Shown here piece by piece: positions 33,115-41,388 of a DNA stretch of 64,000 bases (position 1 is the stretch's first letter; each line of letters begins with the position of its first letter). The DNA is from Thermohalobaculum sp039822785. Its GTDB lineage: Bacteria > Pseudomonadota > Alphaproteobacteria > Rhodobacterales > Rhodobacteraceae. The DNA lies in the NCBI GenBank assembly GCA_039822785.1, contig JBCBMO010000001.1, forward strand, positions 62,001-126,000, in the 5' to 3' direction. Position numbers and translations under genes: made by a program. The notes beneath the pieces were generated by a model. That model was not told the origin of the DNA and searched no databases. It saw nothing but the letters and a program-made list of their open reading frames with translations.

Positions 33115-33187
33115 CGTGGGGTGTTACGCCCCGGATCACAGCCGCGGCGCAAGTGAATTTCCCGCGCAGGACCGCGTCGAGCGGCGA

Positions 33188-34525
33188 CTAGGCGTCGATG
33201 GGCACCAGGGCGAGGGGCAGGCGCAGGGTCGCGGCGGCTTTGACCTGCTCCTCCGGCCCATCGACCTTCAGCGCCTCGGCCTCGGCGATCAGATCGGGCA
33301 GGGCGGCTTCCCAGGCGGCCAATGCCGCGGGCTCACCGCTGGGCTGCTCACCGGCGGCGAGGGCGCGCTTGGCGGCCAGTTCCGCGCGCAACTGCGCGAG
33401 GCCCGGCTCGGGGATCAGCAGCGCGTTGGCGACCGGGCCAAGCGGCGCGTCGCTGTCGATGGCGGCCCAGTGGCGGGCAATGCGCTGGTCGATGATGTCC
33501 TGCTGCAGATCGGCGATGGCGGGGGTGACGCCGTGCGTCTCGACGATCTGTGCCATCGGCATGCCTGCCGCCGTCGCCCCCCGGGCGGCGAGCACCAGTT
33601 CGATCGCCTTGCGCTCGAAGGTCGTCAGTTCGAGACGCCGCGAAACCTCCGCCGGGTCGACGCCCTGGATCAGCATAATCTCGGCGTTCAGCCGCTTCTC
33701 GATGCTGTCGAGCACTGCAGGGTCGAGCGTGTCGATGGCAAATCGGATATCGGCCTTGGGCATCCCCATGCGCAGCATGTTGCGCGCCGTCAGCAGATGC
33801 CCCCGCTGATGGCCGATGTCGCGCAGCGTCGTCTCGAACCGCCCGAGGTAACCGTCCAGATCCTCCGGATAGCCGGCCTCGGTTAGGATCATCTCCAGCC
33901 GGCGGTTAGCCTCCTTGATCGCAAAGCGGTGGTCGGCGAGCAGGTCATCGGCCTCGGCGATCTGGGTCTCGATCTCATCACGCTTCTCGCGCAGATGGTC
34001 GTTGATCTTCTTGGCGTCGCGCATGCGCAGCAGCATCTCGATCACGCCGATGACGATCACCAGTGCGACCGCCGCCTTGCCCGCCGCCGCCAGCCGCGAG
34101 AACTTGGAGGCCGAGCCATAGGCCGCGATGCGGGAGCTGCCTGTGACGAAGCCCGTGACGGCCGCGAGCCCCGGCAACACCACTTTGCCCGCCAGCAACA
34201 GACCCAGCGCGCCGGCGCCCGTGTAGGCCATGGCCGTCTGCAGCTTGTCGTATTGCTCGGTCTTCTTCTCCGCGTGCGCCGCCTCCAGCTTCTCCGGGTC
34301 CGGCGGCACGAAGACGTCGAAGGTCTGCTCCAGCAGATGGAGCAGAAAGGTGTTCTTCTCTTCGATCATCAGGAGGGTGTTCGAGACCCGCGTCAGGTCC
34401 CCCGCCAAGCCCTGCTGCGTGTGACCCATCTCGACCAACTCGTTGCGCAGCATCGTGACCTCGGCCATCAGCGCGTCGGTCTGAAACGGCTGGAACAGGA
34501 AGAACTTTTCGAAGTCGATCTTCAT
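33188..34525 (-). CDS. uncharacterised alpha-helical membrane protein, third gene of the helical trio
   Basis: A 445-residue protein without a signal peptide. Two long helices (about 15-70) with coiled-coil character precede a central hydrophobic block: MAYTGAGALGLLLAGKVVLPG (about 99-127) and AAVALVIVIGVIEMLL (151-166). A charged coiled coil follows (about 168-215, REKRDEIETQIAEADDLLAD) and then a helical C-terminal domain of about 230 residues. The segment MLRMGMPKADIRFAIDTLDP resembles the C-terminal segment of the preceding protein. The ATG overlaps the previous stop (ATGA). No family is recognised. Confidence 0.78.
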   Translation of the reverse strand: MKIDFEKFFLFQPFQTDALMAEVTMLRNELVEMGHTQQGLAGDLTRVSNTLLMIEEKNTFLLHLLEQTFDVFVPPDPEKLEAAHAEKKTEQYDKLQTAMAYTGAGALGLLLAGKVVLPGLAAVTGFVTGSSRIAAYGSASKFSRLAAAGKAAVALVIVIGVIEMLLRMRDAKKINDHLREKRDEIETQIAEADDLLADHRFAIKEANRRLEMILTEAGYPEDLDGYLGRFETTLRDIGHQRGHLLTARNMLRMGMPKADIRFAIDTLDPAVLDSIEKRLNAEIMLIQGVDPAEVSRRLELTTFERKAIELVLAARGATAAGMPMAQIVETHGVTPAIADLQQDIIDQRIARHWAAIDSDAPLGPVANALLIPEPGLAQLRAELAAKRALAAGEQPSGEPAALAAWEAALPDLIAEAEALKVDGPEEQVKAAATLRLPLALVPIDA

Positions 34526-35319
34526 GATGCTGCAGCTTCCGCCGGTAGGCCCGCGACGATCTCCGGGTCCAGCCCAGTGAAGTTGGCCACCATCTCGGCG
34601 GTCATGCCGGTGCTCAGCATCCGCGCCGCCGTGGCGCGACGGGCCGCCTGCTCCGCCTCGTGCACCGTCATGGCGCTGCTGCCGTCGGCAGGGTCGAGGC
34701 CGGCCTCGCGCATCTTCGCCTCGGTCTCCGCGATCGCCGCCTTCAGCCGGTCGCGCCGATCGTGCAGCTGCCTGATGGCGCTGCGGACGCTGGCGATGAG
34801 GGAGGTGAGTTCCCGGATCTGCCCCTCGAGGTGTTCCTTCTCGGCCAGCGCCTCCTTGCGGTCGAAGATCGCGCCGCTGATGCCGAAGGAGACGAAGGAC
34901 AGCACGCCCTCGGCGGTCTTGCCGGTGTCCTTGAGGACCTTGAGGACGGGGTTGTCCTCGATCTCCACGTCGATGCTGTCCTGGAACGGGCGCGGCGCAG
35001 CCCGGCCGGCTACTTTCGCATAGGCGCCGGCGAGCCTGTCATCTTCCGCCCGCAGCATCTGCACCTCGGCGGCGGCGGCGAAATAGGCCTGGCACTCCTG
35101 GCTGTAGGTATCCTTGAGCGTGGCCGCCTGGTCGCGCAGTCCCGGCAGCTCGGGGAAGCGATCCTCCCGCGTTTGGGACTTTGGCAACAGGTTGCCGAGC
35201 CCCTGGCCGACGTGCTTCAGGGTCTCGCCGACGTTCTTGCCGACCTTGGGCAGGGTCTTTTTTGTGAAGGTCCTGGTGCCCTTCGAGATGTTCCTGCCGA
35301 GCTTCTTGAAGAAACTCAT
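34522..35319 (-). CDS. uncharacterised coiled-coil protein with hydrophobic hairpin, second gene of the helical trio
   Basis: A 265-residue protein. The first 45 residues form a Lys-rich amphipathic region (MSFFKKLGRNISKGTRTFTK and on). A helix at about 61-105 leads to a short hydrophobic, glycine-containing segment, EGVLSFVSFGISGAIF (137-152). A long charged coiled coil (153-206) and an Ala-rich end with MLSTGMTAEMVANFTGLDPEI follow. The hydrophobic tip between two long helices is the shape seen in membrane-inserting helical proteins, but no homology is visible. It overlaps both neighbours by four bases. Confidence 0.75.
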   Translation of the reverse strand: MSFFKKLGRNISKGTRTFTKKTLPKVGKNVGETLKHVGQGLGNLLPKSQTREDRFPELPGLRDQAATLKDTYSQECQAYFAAAAEVQMLRAEDDRLAGAYAKVAGRAAPRPFQDSIDVEIEDNPVLKVLKDTGKTAEGVLSFVSFGISGAIFDRKEALAEKEHLEGQIRELTSLIASVRSAIRQLHDRRDRLKAAIAETEAKMREAGLDPADGSSAMTVHEAEQAARRATAARMLSTGMTAEMVANFTGLDPEIVAGLPAEAAAS

Positions 35320-36335
35320 GCCGTCACTTCCGGCTCATCGATGAAACCCTCGCAGGTGACCGCGCGGTTCGTCTCGACGTCCGTCTGGCGCTTGCCGATC
35401 AGCGCGGTGTCAAGGTTGGTCGCATCGTGGACATCCGCGGCGGAAAACGGAGGCTGCCGGCAGAGCATCCGCATCATCACACGGTAGGAAGCCTCCGCCT
35501 GGGCGCCGTCCTGCACCGCCTCGTTTAGCTTGGTCACCAGGTCTGCGTACATGACCTCCGGGTCGTCGTTCTCGGCTTGCTCGAGCTGCAATAGGCGCGA
35601 CAGATCCCGCAGTTCTTTGATCAGTCCGGGGGGCGGCGGATCCTCCCCCTCAGCCGGCGGGTTGGCGGCCTGCTCTGCCGCCAGTGTCGCTTCTTCCCCG
35701 GGGGTCTTGGGGCCGATGATCGCCGCCATCTCTTGGATCTGCGCATCGGTTGCGGCGTACCAGTCGCGGTACTCGTCCAGGGCCAGTTTCAGCCCCTCGC
35801 GCTTTTGGTGATCGTTGATGAAATAGGTCACCACGGTCATCGAGATCGAGGCGATGGTCAGCACGGGCACGGCGTATTTGCCGGCCGTCGTCGCCGCTTG
35901 CTTGATCCGCGCCCAACGGCCCACCGCCGCGACGACATCGTCCGCGGCATCCACGGTGCGGGTCAGCCCATAGACGAACTGGATGAGCGAGGCGCCGACC
36001 GTGACGCCGGTGATCACCGCGCTCTGCTGGTAGGTCAGGTTGAAGAGCGTGAAGTCCTCGATGTCGCCGTCGGGTTCTTGACCGATCAAGAGCGCAGCGA
36101 CCCGGCTGACGAATTCGACCTTGCCAAAGACCTCCTGCCGCCGCTGCGCCCAGCCGGTGGTGGCGGTGGCCCAGTTCTGGTGCTGCGTGATCAGATCCTC
36201 GGCGGCGGTTTCGTACCGCCCGATCACCGTCTCCATCGAGGTGATGGAGCCGCGGTCGAGGTCGCTGAGGTCGACGGGAGGGACCGTCGCGCTGGGGATC
36301 GTGATGCTCGTCGGTGTCGGAATCGGGGTGTTCAT
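35316..36335 (-). CDS. uncharacterised alpha-helical membrane protein, first gene of the helical trio
   Basis: A 339-residue protein with a Pro/Thr/Ser-rich N-terminus (1-22), a helix at about 30-82 and two hydrophobic segments, QSAVITGVTVGASLIQFVYG (104-123) and YAVPVLTIASISMTVVTYFI (154-173). A soluble part follows with a Pro/Glu-rich linker (210-237) and further helices; there are two cysteines near the end. There is no signal peptide. It begins 42 bases after the secreted protein gene and its stop overlaps the next start. It is not recognised by family. Confidence 0.75.
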   Translation of the reverse strand: MNTPIPTPTSITIPSATVPPVDLSDLDRGSITSMETVIGRYETAAEDLITQHQNWATATTGWAQRRQEVFGKVEFVSRVAALLIGQEPDGDIEDFTLFNLTYQQSAVITGVTVGASLIQFVYGLTRTVDAADDVVAAVGRWARIKQAATTAGKYAVPVLTIASISMTVVTYFINDHQKREGLKLALDEYRDWYAATDAQIQEMAAIIGPKTPGEEATLAAEQAANPPAEGEDPPPPGLIKELRDLSRLLQLEQAENDDPEVMYADLVTKLNEAVQDGAQAEASYRVMMRMLCRQPPFSAADVHDATNLDTALIGKRQTDVETNRAVTCEGFIDEPEVTA

Positions 36336-36377
36336 GCCAGCGCTTCTTTCGTCTTGGTCGTCGTTTGGGAGAGATCT

Positions 36378-37142
36378 TCAGGCGCGCCGGCGGGCGGCGA
36401 GAAGGAGGGCTGCCGGCCCGATCAGACCCAGCAGGAGGGCGGGCGGCAGCGGGATCACCACCTTGTCGGGCCCGGTCAGGGTCAGGTTGTCGGCGGCGAG
36501 GGTCGTGATGAAGCCATCTGGCTCGGAGAAGGCGACAAGCGCGATCTCGACCTCCATCCCCACCAGCGGCAGCAGATCGATCATGTAGCGGTGGTCGAGG
36601 GCACCGTCGTCGATGTCCTCGACGCTGTCCTCATAGGCGTTCGTGCGGTTCTGGCCGAGGTCGAAGGCCCCGTTACCGTTGAGAACGAACACATTCTCTG
36701 AGACGTCGTCGTAGCGCAGGCTCAGCAGCAACGCGTCCGGAAAGCGTGGGTCGGGGCTGACGTCGCTATCGACCGCCGCCGAGAGGATGCCGCTGTCGAA
36801 GCTGAAGAACCGGCTGTGTTCGGTGATCGAGACGGTCTGGCGTGCCTGCGTGAACAGCCTGCTGGTGGTCGAGCCAAGACCCGATGCACCGCCGCTGAGC
36901 AGCAGCGCCGGGTTGCCGGCGTTGTCGACGATCCCGCTGGTCGTGGGCGAATTCCCCGGGTCATCCGGTGTGCAGCTGTCGCTGCTAGCACAATCCTCGA
37001 TGATGTACCCCGTCGTGCCAATCGAGAAATCACCGTTTATCAGTGGGTTGGCAATGACCGCAGCTGCAGCAAAAGACGGCAATAACGCCACGCAGCCTGC
37101 GAGTAAAAAACAACGCGATCGCACTGAAAATCCCCCCGTCAT
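36378..37142 (-). CDS. secreted protein with VPLPA/PEP-CTERM-like sorting signal
   Basis: A 254-residue protein with a signal peptide and a C-terminal sorting tail: IPLPPALLLGLIGPAALLLA followed by ARRRA, i.e. a proline motif, a hydrophobic helix and a basic end. The central region is predicted beta-sandwich (NPLINGDFSIGTTGY, LLLSLRYDD, ADNLTLTGPDKV). Proteins of this group are processed by an exosortase/archaeosortase-type enzyme and often co-occur with exopolysaccharide genes. The ATG at 37142 has a poor ribosome site; GTG at 37124, after GGGGGGATTTTCA, is a good alternative. It heads the minus-strand block with the helical trio. Confidence 0.8.
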   Translation of the reverse strand: MTGGFSVRSRCFLLAGCVALLPSFAAAAVIANPLINGDFSIGTTGYIIEDCASSDSCTPDDPGNSPTTSGIVDNAGNPALLLSGGASGLGSTTSRLFTQARQTVSITEHSRFFSFDSGILSAAVDSDVSPDPRFPDALLLSLRYDDVSENVFVLNGNGAFDLGQNRTNAYEDSVEDIDDGALDHRYMIDLLPLVGMEVEIALVAFSEPDGFITTLAADNLTLTGPDKVVIPLPPALLLGLIGPAALLLAARRRA

Positions 37143-37175
37143 CCCAAAATTAACGATCTTTCATTCGTGAATCGG

Positions 37176-37181
37176 TGTCAA
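37176..37181 (-). promoter_or_regulatory. possible -35 element for the sorting-signal protein operon
   Basis: A perfect TTGACA reads on the minus strand at 37181-37176 within a clearly AT-rich 150-base stretch between the LysR gene and the operon. The -10 region 17 bases downstream (GATCGT) is poor, while GTTAAT lies a few bases further on. If active, it would favour the GTG start at 37124. Confidence 0.3.
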
Positions 37182-37323
37182 GTACTCTAATCCTTGGATA
37201 TCTAATTACGGTGTCATCTGCGTCAATCCGACCAGGTAGTGACCCCAAAGCTTGTGAAGCCTCGGAGCCTATTTGGTGATTGGTCACAGGTGATTAGGTT
37301 AGCCTGGCGCCAGCGCCGGGCGC

Positions 37324-38253
37324 TTAGTCAGCCTGTGTCGAAGGATCGGCCGCGGCGCCTTCGGATCCTGCCCATTCCAGGAAGGCCGCGATCAGGGGCT
37401 GCCGCTCGGTCCCCGGCGCGCAGACGACGAAATAGTCGAGCTCGAGCGGCAGGATGGGGCCGAAGGGGGAGACGAGCCGACCGGCCTCGATATCCGCCAG
37501 GGCCAGGAACCGCCGTGCCAAGACGACGCCCGCGCCGGCGGCGGCAGCATCGATCGCCTGATCTGCGAACTCGGTGTAATGCGTGCCGCGCTCGGCCTCC
37601 CGCGGGTCGAGGCCCACCGCGCGGAACCATTCCCGCCAGCCCGGGGCACCACTGAAGCGCATCATCAGGCTGTCGTCATGGATGAGCGGCGCGCGGCGCA
37701 GATCCTCCGGCCGCTGCAGCCCGAGCCTTTGCACCAGGGCGGGGCTCGCCAGGGGGATCAGGGCCTCGCTGCACAGCTTCTCGACGTAGAGATCCGAGGA
37801 AGGCTCCGTCCCGAAGCGGATCGCCACATCGGGTCCGGCATTGCCGAAGGGCTCCAGGTCGAAGGTCGTCGTCACCCTGATCCGCGCCTCGGGGAAGCGG
37901 GCCGTGAAGTCGTGCAGCCGCGGCACGAGCCACTTGGTCGCCACCGAGGGGCTGCAGGAAATCCGCAGGGTGTGGGCGGTGGTCGGGCGCACCTCGTCGA
38001 CCGCGTCGTAGAGCTGGCGGAACGCCTCGGACACGCCGCGATGGAGCCGCTCACCCTCCGCCGTCAGGGCCACCGACCGGGCGCCGCGCTGAAACAAGGT
38101 GAGCTCCAGATCCGCTTCCAGCGCGCGAACCTGCTGGCTGACGGCGGCCGGGGTCACGGACAGCTCTTCGGCGGCGGCCTTGAAGGACGAAAGACGGGCT
38201 GCGGCTTCGAAGGCGCGGAGGGCGGCAAGGGGCGGCAAGCGGTGGCGGCGCAT
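37324..38253 (-). CDS. GcvA/AmpR-like LysR-family transcriptional regulator
   Basis: A 309-residue LysR regulator of the GcvA group: MRRHRLPPLAALRAFEAAAR opening, helix-turn-helix VTPAAVSQQVRALEADLEL, and the effector domain segment FTARFPEARIRVTTTFDLEPF. It is divergent from the YcaC-like hydrolase gene across 456 bases, so it likely controls the hydrolase/amidohydrolase block at 38.7-43.1 kb. There are no unusual features in the sequence. Confidence 0.92.
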   Translation of the reverse strand: MRRHRLPPLAALRAFEAAARLSSFKAAAEELSVTPAAVSQQVRALEADLELTLFQRGARSVALTAEGERLHRGVSEAFRQLYDAVDEVRPTTAHTLRISCSPSVATKWLVPRLHDFTARFPEARIRVTTTFDLEPFGNAGPDVAIRFGTEPSSDLYVEKLCSEALIPLASPALVQRLGLQRPEDLRRAPLIHDDSLMMRFSGAPGWREWFRAVGLDPREAERGTHYTEFADQAIDAAAAGAGVVLARRFLALADIEAGRLVSPFGPILPLELDYFVVCAPGTERQPLIAAFLEWAGSEGAAADPSTQAD

Positions 38254-38709
38254 CGGGGTGTCCCAGGGTTAGATAGACTTATGCTTCGTGGCAGGAAAAG
38301 TCGTTTGTCCGGGGTGCCGAGACCAATATCTCCCAACGGCAAGCAGAGTTGCTGTCCCGAGAACAAAAACCGTCTTCGCATAAAACTTCCTCTGAGCGCA
38401 GGTGATCTACGCCCAGTAGAAAAGCGTGTGAAATCAGCGTTCCCAGCGACGTACTCACCGATACGATGGGAGCAATGGAAGTTTCTCCCGAAAGTGTCGA
38501 GGTGATTATTGCGAAGGAAGCAAGTGTGTCTGACCACTGCCACCCCTGTGGACCCGGTCCTCAAGGGGGCATCTGGGCGGCACACGGGCAGCGAAGCCGA
38601 CGGATCGGCGGCCGCCGCGTCCGTCAAGCAATCACCGGTCCTGACGGGTCGGTGTCACCAAGAAGGGGTGGCCCCCGCCATCCCCAGAGCCGATGGAAAG
38701 GAAAAGCCC
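38254..38709. other. 456-base intergenic region between the LysR and hydrolase genes
   Basis: It has no convincing gene. The left half (38254-38480) is less GC-rich than its surroundings and probably holds the divergent promoters. An open frame from 38509 into the hydrolase gene is rejected as a start because the hydrolase motif begins at 38710 after a GGAAAGGAAAAG site. The right half is GC-rich and I see no strong inverted repeat in it. Confidence 0.5.
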
Positions 38710-39402
38710 ATGTCGTCGAAGCTCGAGGTTCTCACTCCGCAGAACAGCCAGATGATCTTCATCGACCACCAGCCGCAGATGGCCTTTGGTGTGCAGTCGA
38801 TCGACCGTCAGACGCTGAAGAACAACGTCGTCGCACTCGGCAAGGCCGCCAAGCTCTTCGAGATCCCGACCATCATCACGACGGTCGAGACCGAGAGCTT
38901 CTCGGGCCACACCTTCCCCGAGCTTCTGGGCGTCTTCCCGGAGCATCCGATCCTGGAGCGCACCTCGATGAACTCCTGGGATGACCAGAAGGTGCGCGAC
39001 GCCATGGCTGAGAACGGCCGCAAGAAGGTCGTCGTCTCGGGACTTTGGACCGAGGTCTGCAACACCACCTTCGCGATCTCCGCGATGCTCGAGGGCGGGT
39101 ATGAGATCTACATGGTCGCCGATGCCTCGGGCGGCACCTCGGAGGATGCCCACAAGTATGCGATGGACCGCATGGTGCAGGCCGGTGTCGTGCCGGTGAC
39201 CTGGCAGCAGGTGGCGCTGGAGTGGCAGCGCGACTGGGCCCGCCGCGAGAAGTACGATGATCTCATGAAGATCGTGAAGGACCACTCGGGCGCCTTCGGG
39301 ATGGGTGTCGATTACGCCTACACCCTGGTCCACAAGTCGCCGGAGCGTGTGGAGCATGGCCCGCGGCTCGACCCGATCGCGGCCCCCATCGCGGCGGAGT
39401 AA
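38710..39402 (+). CDS. YcaC-like isochorismatase-superfamily cysteine hydrolase
   Basis: A 230-residue cysteine hydrolase. The catalytic aspartate is D19 in MIFIDHQPQM, the nucleophile is C117 in GLWTEVCNTT, and the position before the substrate loop holds arginine (ILERTSMNSWDD), as in YcaC rather than the lysine of nicotinamidases. The tail after residue 170 (EWQRDWARREKYDDL) is YcaC-like. Substrates of this subgroup are poorly known. It starts the plus-strand block of two amidohydrolases. Confidence 0.9.
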   Translation: MSSKLEVLTPQNSQMIFIDHQPQMAFGVQSIDRQTLKNNVVALGKAAKLFEIPTIITTVETESFSGHTFPELLGVFPEHPILERTSMNSWDDQKVRDAMAENGRKKVVVSGLWTEVCNTTFAISAMLEGGYEIYMVADASGGTSEDAHKYAMDRMVQAGVVPVTWQQVALEWQRDWARREKYDDLMKIVKDHSGAFGMGVDYAYTLVHKSPERVEHGPRLDPIAAPIAAE

Positions 39403-39455
39403 TCCCCAAGACCGCCGGCCCGGCTTTCCCGGGTCGGCCCCCCCCGGATCGCGGT

Positions 39456-39474
39456 GCGACCCTGCACGGGTCGC
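39456..39474. terminator. hairpin downstream of the hydrolase gene
   Basis: GCGACCC and GGGTCGC form a perfect 7-base stem with a 5-base loop, 54 bases after the hydrolase stop. A second weaker hairpin (GCCCGG/CCGGGT) lies just before it. There is no T run, so termination is likely partial or Rho-assisted. Confidence 0.4.
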
Positions 39475-39508
39475 GCCCCTTCCCTGATATCAACGCGACA
39501 GGTGCGCG

Positions 39509-41299
39509 ATGTTCCCTAAGATCCCCAATCGCCGTGAGGTTTTGGCCGGTTCCGCTGCCCTCGCAGGGGCCCCCTTCACGCAGGCCTTCGCCCAGAACGG
39601 TGGTACGGCCGACCTGATCCTGCTGAACGGCCGGATCACCACCATGGACCCCGCCCGGCCCGAGGCGACGGCGCTGGCCGTGCGCGACGGCGTGTTCATC
39701 GCTGTGGGCACGGACGACGAGATCCGCCCGCTCGCCGGGTTCTTCACCCAGGTGATCGACGCCCGCGGCAAGCGCGTGATCCCTGGGCTGAACGACAGCC
39801 ACACGCACGCCATCCGCGGCGCGGTGAACTACAACCTCGAGGTCCGCTGGGACGGTGTCGACAGCCTGGAGGAGGCGCTGCACCTGCTGCGCGTTCAGGC
39901 CGACCGGACGCCCGAGGGGCAGTTTATCCGCGTGGCCGGCGGCTTCAGCGAGTTTCAGTTCAAGGAAAAGCGCCTGCCCACGGTGGCGGAGCTCGATGCC
40001 GTGGCGCCCAGCCACCCGGTGCTGATCCACCACCTCTATAAGTTGACGCTGCTCAACACCAAGGCGGTCGAGTACTTCGGCTACGATCAGCCGGGCCATC
40101 CGACCTATCCCGGCGGGATCATCGAGAAGGATGCCGGCGGCAATGCCACGGGCCGCGTGCTCGCCGCGCCCTCGGGCCTGGTGATGTACAAGACGCTCTC
40201 GGCGGCGCCGAAGCTCTCGATCCGCGACCAGATCAACAGTTCGCTGCACTACTTCGACGAGTTGAACGCCCTCGGCATCACCTCGGTCTCCGACGCGGGC
40301 GGCGGCGGGATGGAGTTCCCGGATGCCGATCCCTACCGCGTCATCCGCTGGTTGCACGGCGAGGGGCTGCTGACCAGCCGCATCGGCTACCATTCCTTTC
40401 CCCAGCACAAGGGGCAGGAGCTAGGGGACTATCAGAAGTGGACGGCTGACATCCGCGCCGGGCAGGGCGATGACATGCTCAAGTTCGTGGGCGCGGGCGA
40501 GAACCTGGCCTGGGCCTCCTACGACTATGAGATCTTCGCCGATGCCCGCCCCGACATTGACCAGGGGGCCGAGGACTATCAGCGCCAGGTCATGACCGTA
40601 CTGGGCGAGGGGGGCTGGCCCTTCCGCCAGCACGTCACCTACGACGAGACCGGCGACCGCCTGCTGCCGGTCTATGAGGACTTGGCCAAGGGCGCGGGGC
40701 TCACCCCGGGCTGGTTCATCGACCACGTGGAGACCTTCAGCCAGGCCAACCTGGAGCGTATCGCGGCCCTCGGCGGCGGTATCGCGCTGCAGAACCGCAT
40801 TCAGTTCCAGGCCGAGGACTTCATCGCCAACTACGGCGAGGCGGCGCTGAAGAAGACCCCGAACTTCCGCGCGATCCTCGACCTGGGCGTGCCGGTCGGC
40901 GGTGGGACGGATGCCACCCGGGTGACCTCATTCAACCCCTGGTACTCGATCCAGTGGATGGCCACCGGCCTCTCGCGCGGCGGCATCCGCATGTACGACG
41001 ACGCCAACCTGCTGACGCGGGAGGAGGCCTTGCGGATCTGGACCACCGGTTCGGCCTGGTTCACCGGCGATGCGGGGCGCAAGGGGGCGATCACTGCGGG
41101 CCAGATGGGCGATTTCGCCGTGCTGGATCGCGACTACTTCGCCGTGACCGACGCCGAGATCGCGCGCCTGCGCTCGGAGCTGACGGTGCTGGGCGGCGAG
41201 GTCGTCCACGGCAGCGGCGCCTTTGCCCACCACGACCTGGTGCATCTGCCGCCCGTAAGCCCCGACTGGTCGCCGGTCATCCTCCAAGCCGAGGGCTGA
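39509..41299 (+). CDS. exported YtcJ-like amidohydrolase (Tat signal)
   Basis: A 596-residue metal-dependent amidohydrolase of the YtcJ/amidohydrolase-3 group. The metal motif DSHTH has H98 and H100, and the C-terminal GGGTDATRVTSFNPWYSIQWM block carries the late aspartate. A twin-arginine-like signal (NRREVLAGSAALAGAP, R8-R9, then AFAQ) suggests export folded through Tat. The gene at 41389 encodes a cytoplasmic paralogue, with shared blocks such as GGGTDATRV versus AAGTDATRV. A GATATCAACGCGACAGGTG region precedes the ATG. Confidence 0.9.
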   Translation: MFPKIPNRREVLAGSAALAGAPFTQAFAQNGGTADLILLNGRITTMDPARPEATALAVRDGVFIAVGTDDEIRPLAGFFTQVIDARGKRVIPGLNDSHTHAIRGAVNYNLEVRWDGVDSLEEALHLLRVQADRTPEGQFIRVAGGFSEFQFKEKRLPTVAELDAVAPSHPVLIHHLYKLTLLNTKAVEYFGYDQPGHPTYPGGIIEKDAGGNATGRVLAAPSGLVMYKTLSAAPKLSIRDQINSSLHYFDELNALGITSVSDAGGGGMEFPDADPYRVIRWLHGEGLLTSRIGYHSFPQHKGQELGDYQKWTADIRAGQGDDMLKFVGAGENLAWASYDYEIFADARPDIDQGAEDYQRQVMTVLGEGGWPFRQHVTYDETGDRLLPVYEDLAKGAGLTPGWFIDHVETFSQANLERIAALGGGIALQNRIQFQAEDFIANYGEAALKKTPNFRAILDLGVPVGGGTDATRVTSFNPWYSIQWMATGLSRGGIRMYDDANLLTREEALRIWTTGSAWFTGDAGRKGAITAGQMGDFAVLDRDYFAVTDAEIARLRSELTVLGGEVVHGSGAFAHHDLVHLPPVSPDWSPVILQAEG

Positions 41300-41329
41300 G
41301 TCCCCCGCGGAGCCCCAGATAAAGCCCCT

Positions 41330-41356
41330 GCGGCGCGCCGGATCCTGGCGCGCCGC
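41330..41356. terminator. strong hairpin between the two amidohydrolase genes
   Basis: GCGGCGCGCC and GGCGCGCCGC form a perfect 10-base stem with a 7-base loop, followed by TTCTA. This is the best intrinsic-terminator-like element in the block. It sits 31 bases after the first amidohydrolase stop and 33 bases before the second ATG. Confidence 0.6.
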
Positions 41357-41388
41357 TTCTAGACCATAACGAACGAAGGAGCCCGCCC

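Noticed and set aside
38509..38709. Extension of the YcaC-like hydrolase by about 67 codons
   Set aside because: No family likeness and no ribosome site at the earlier ATG; 38710 has a good site.
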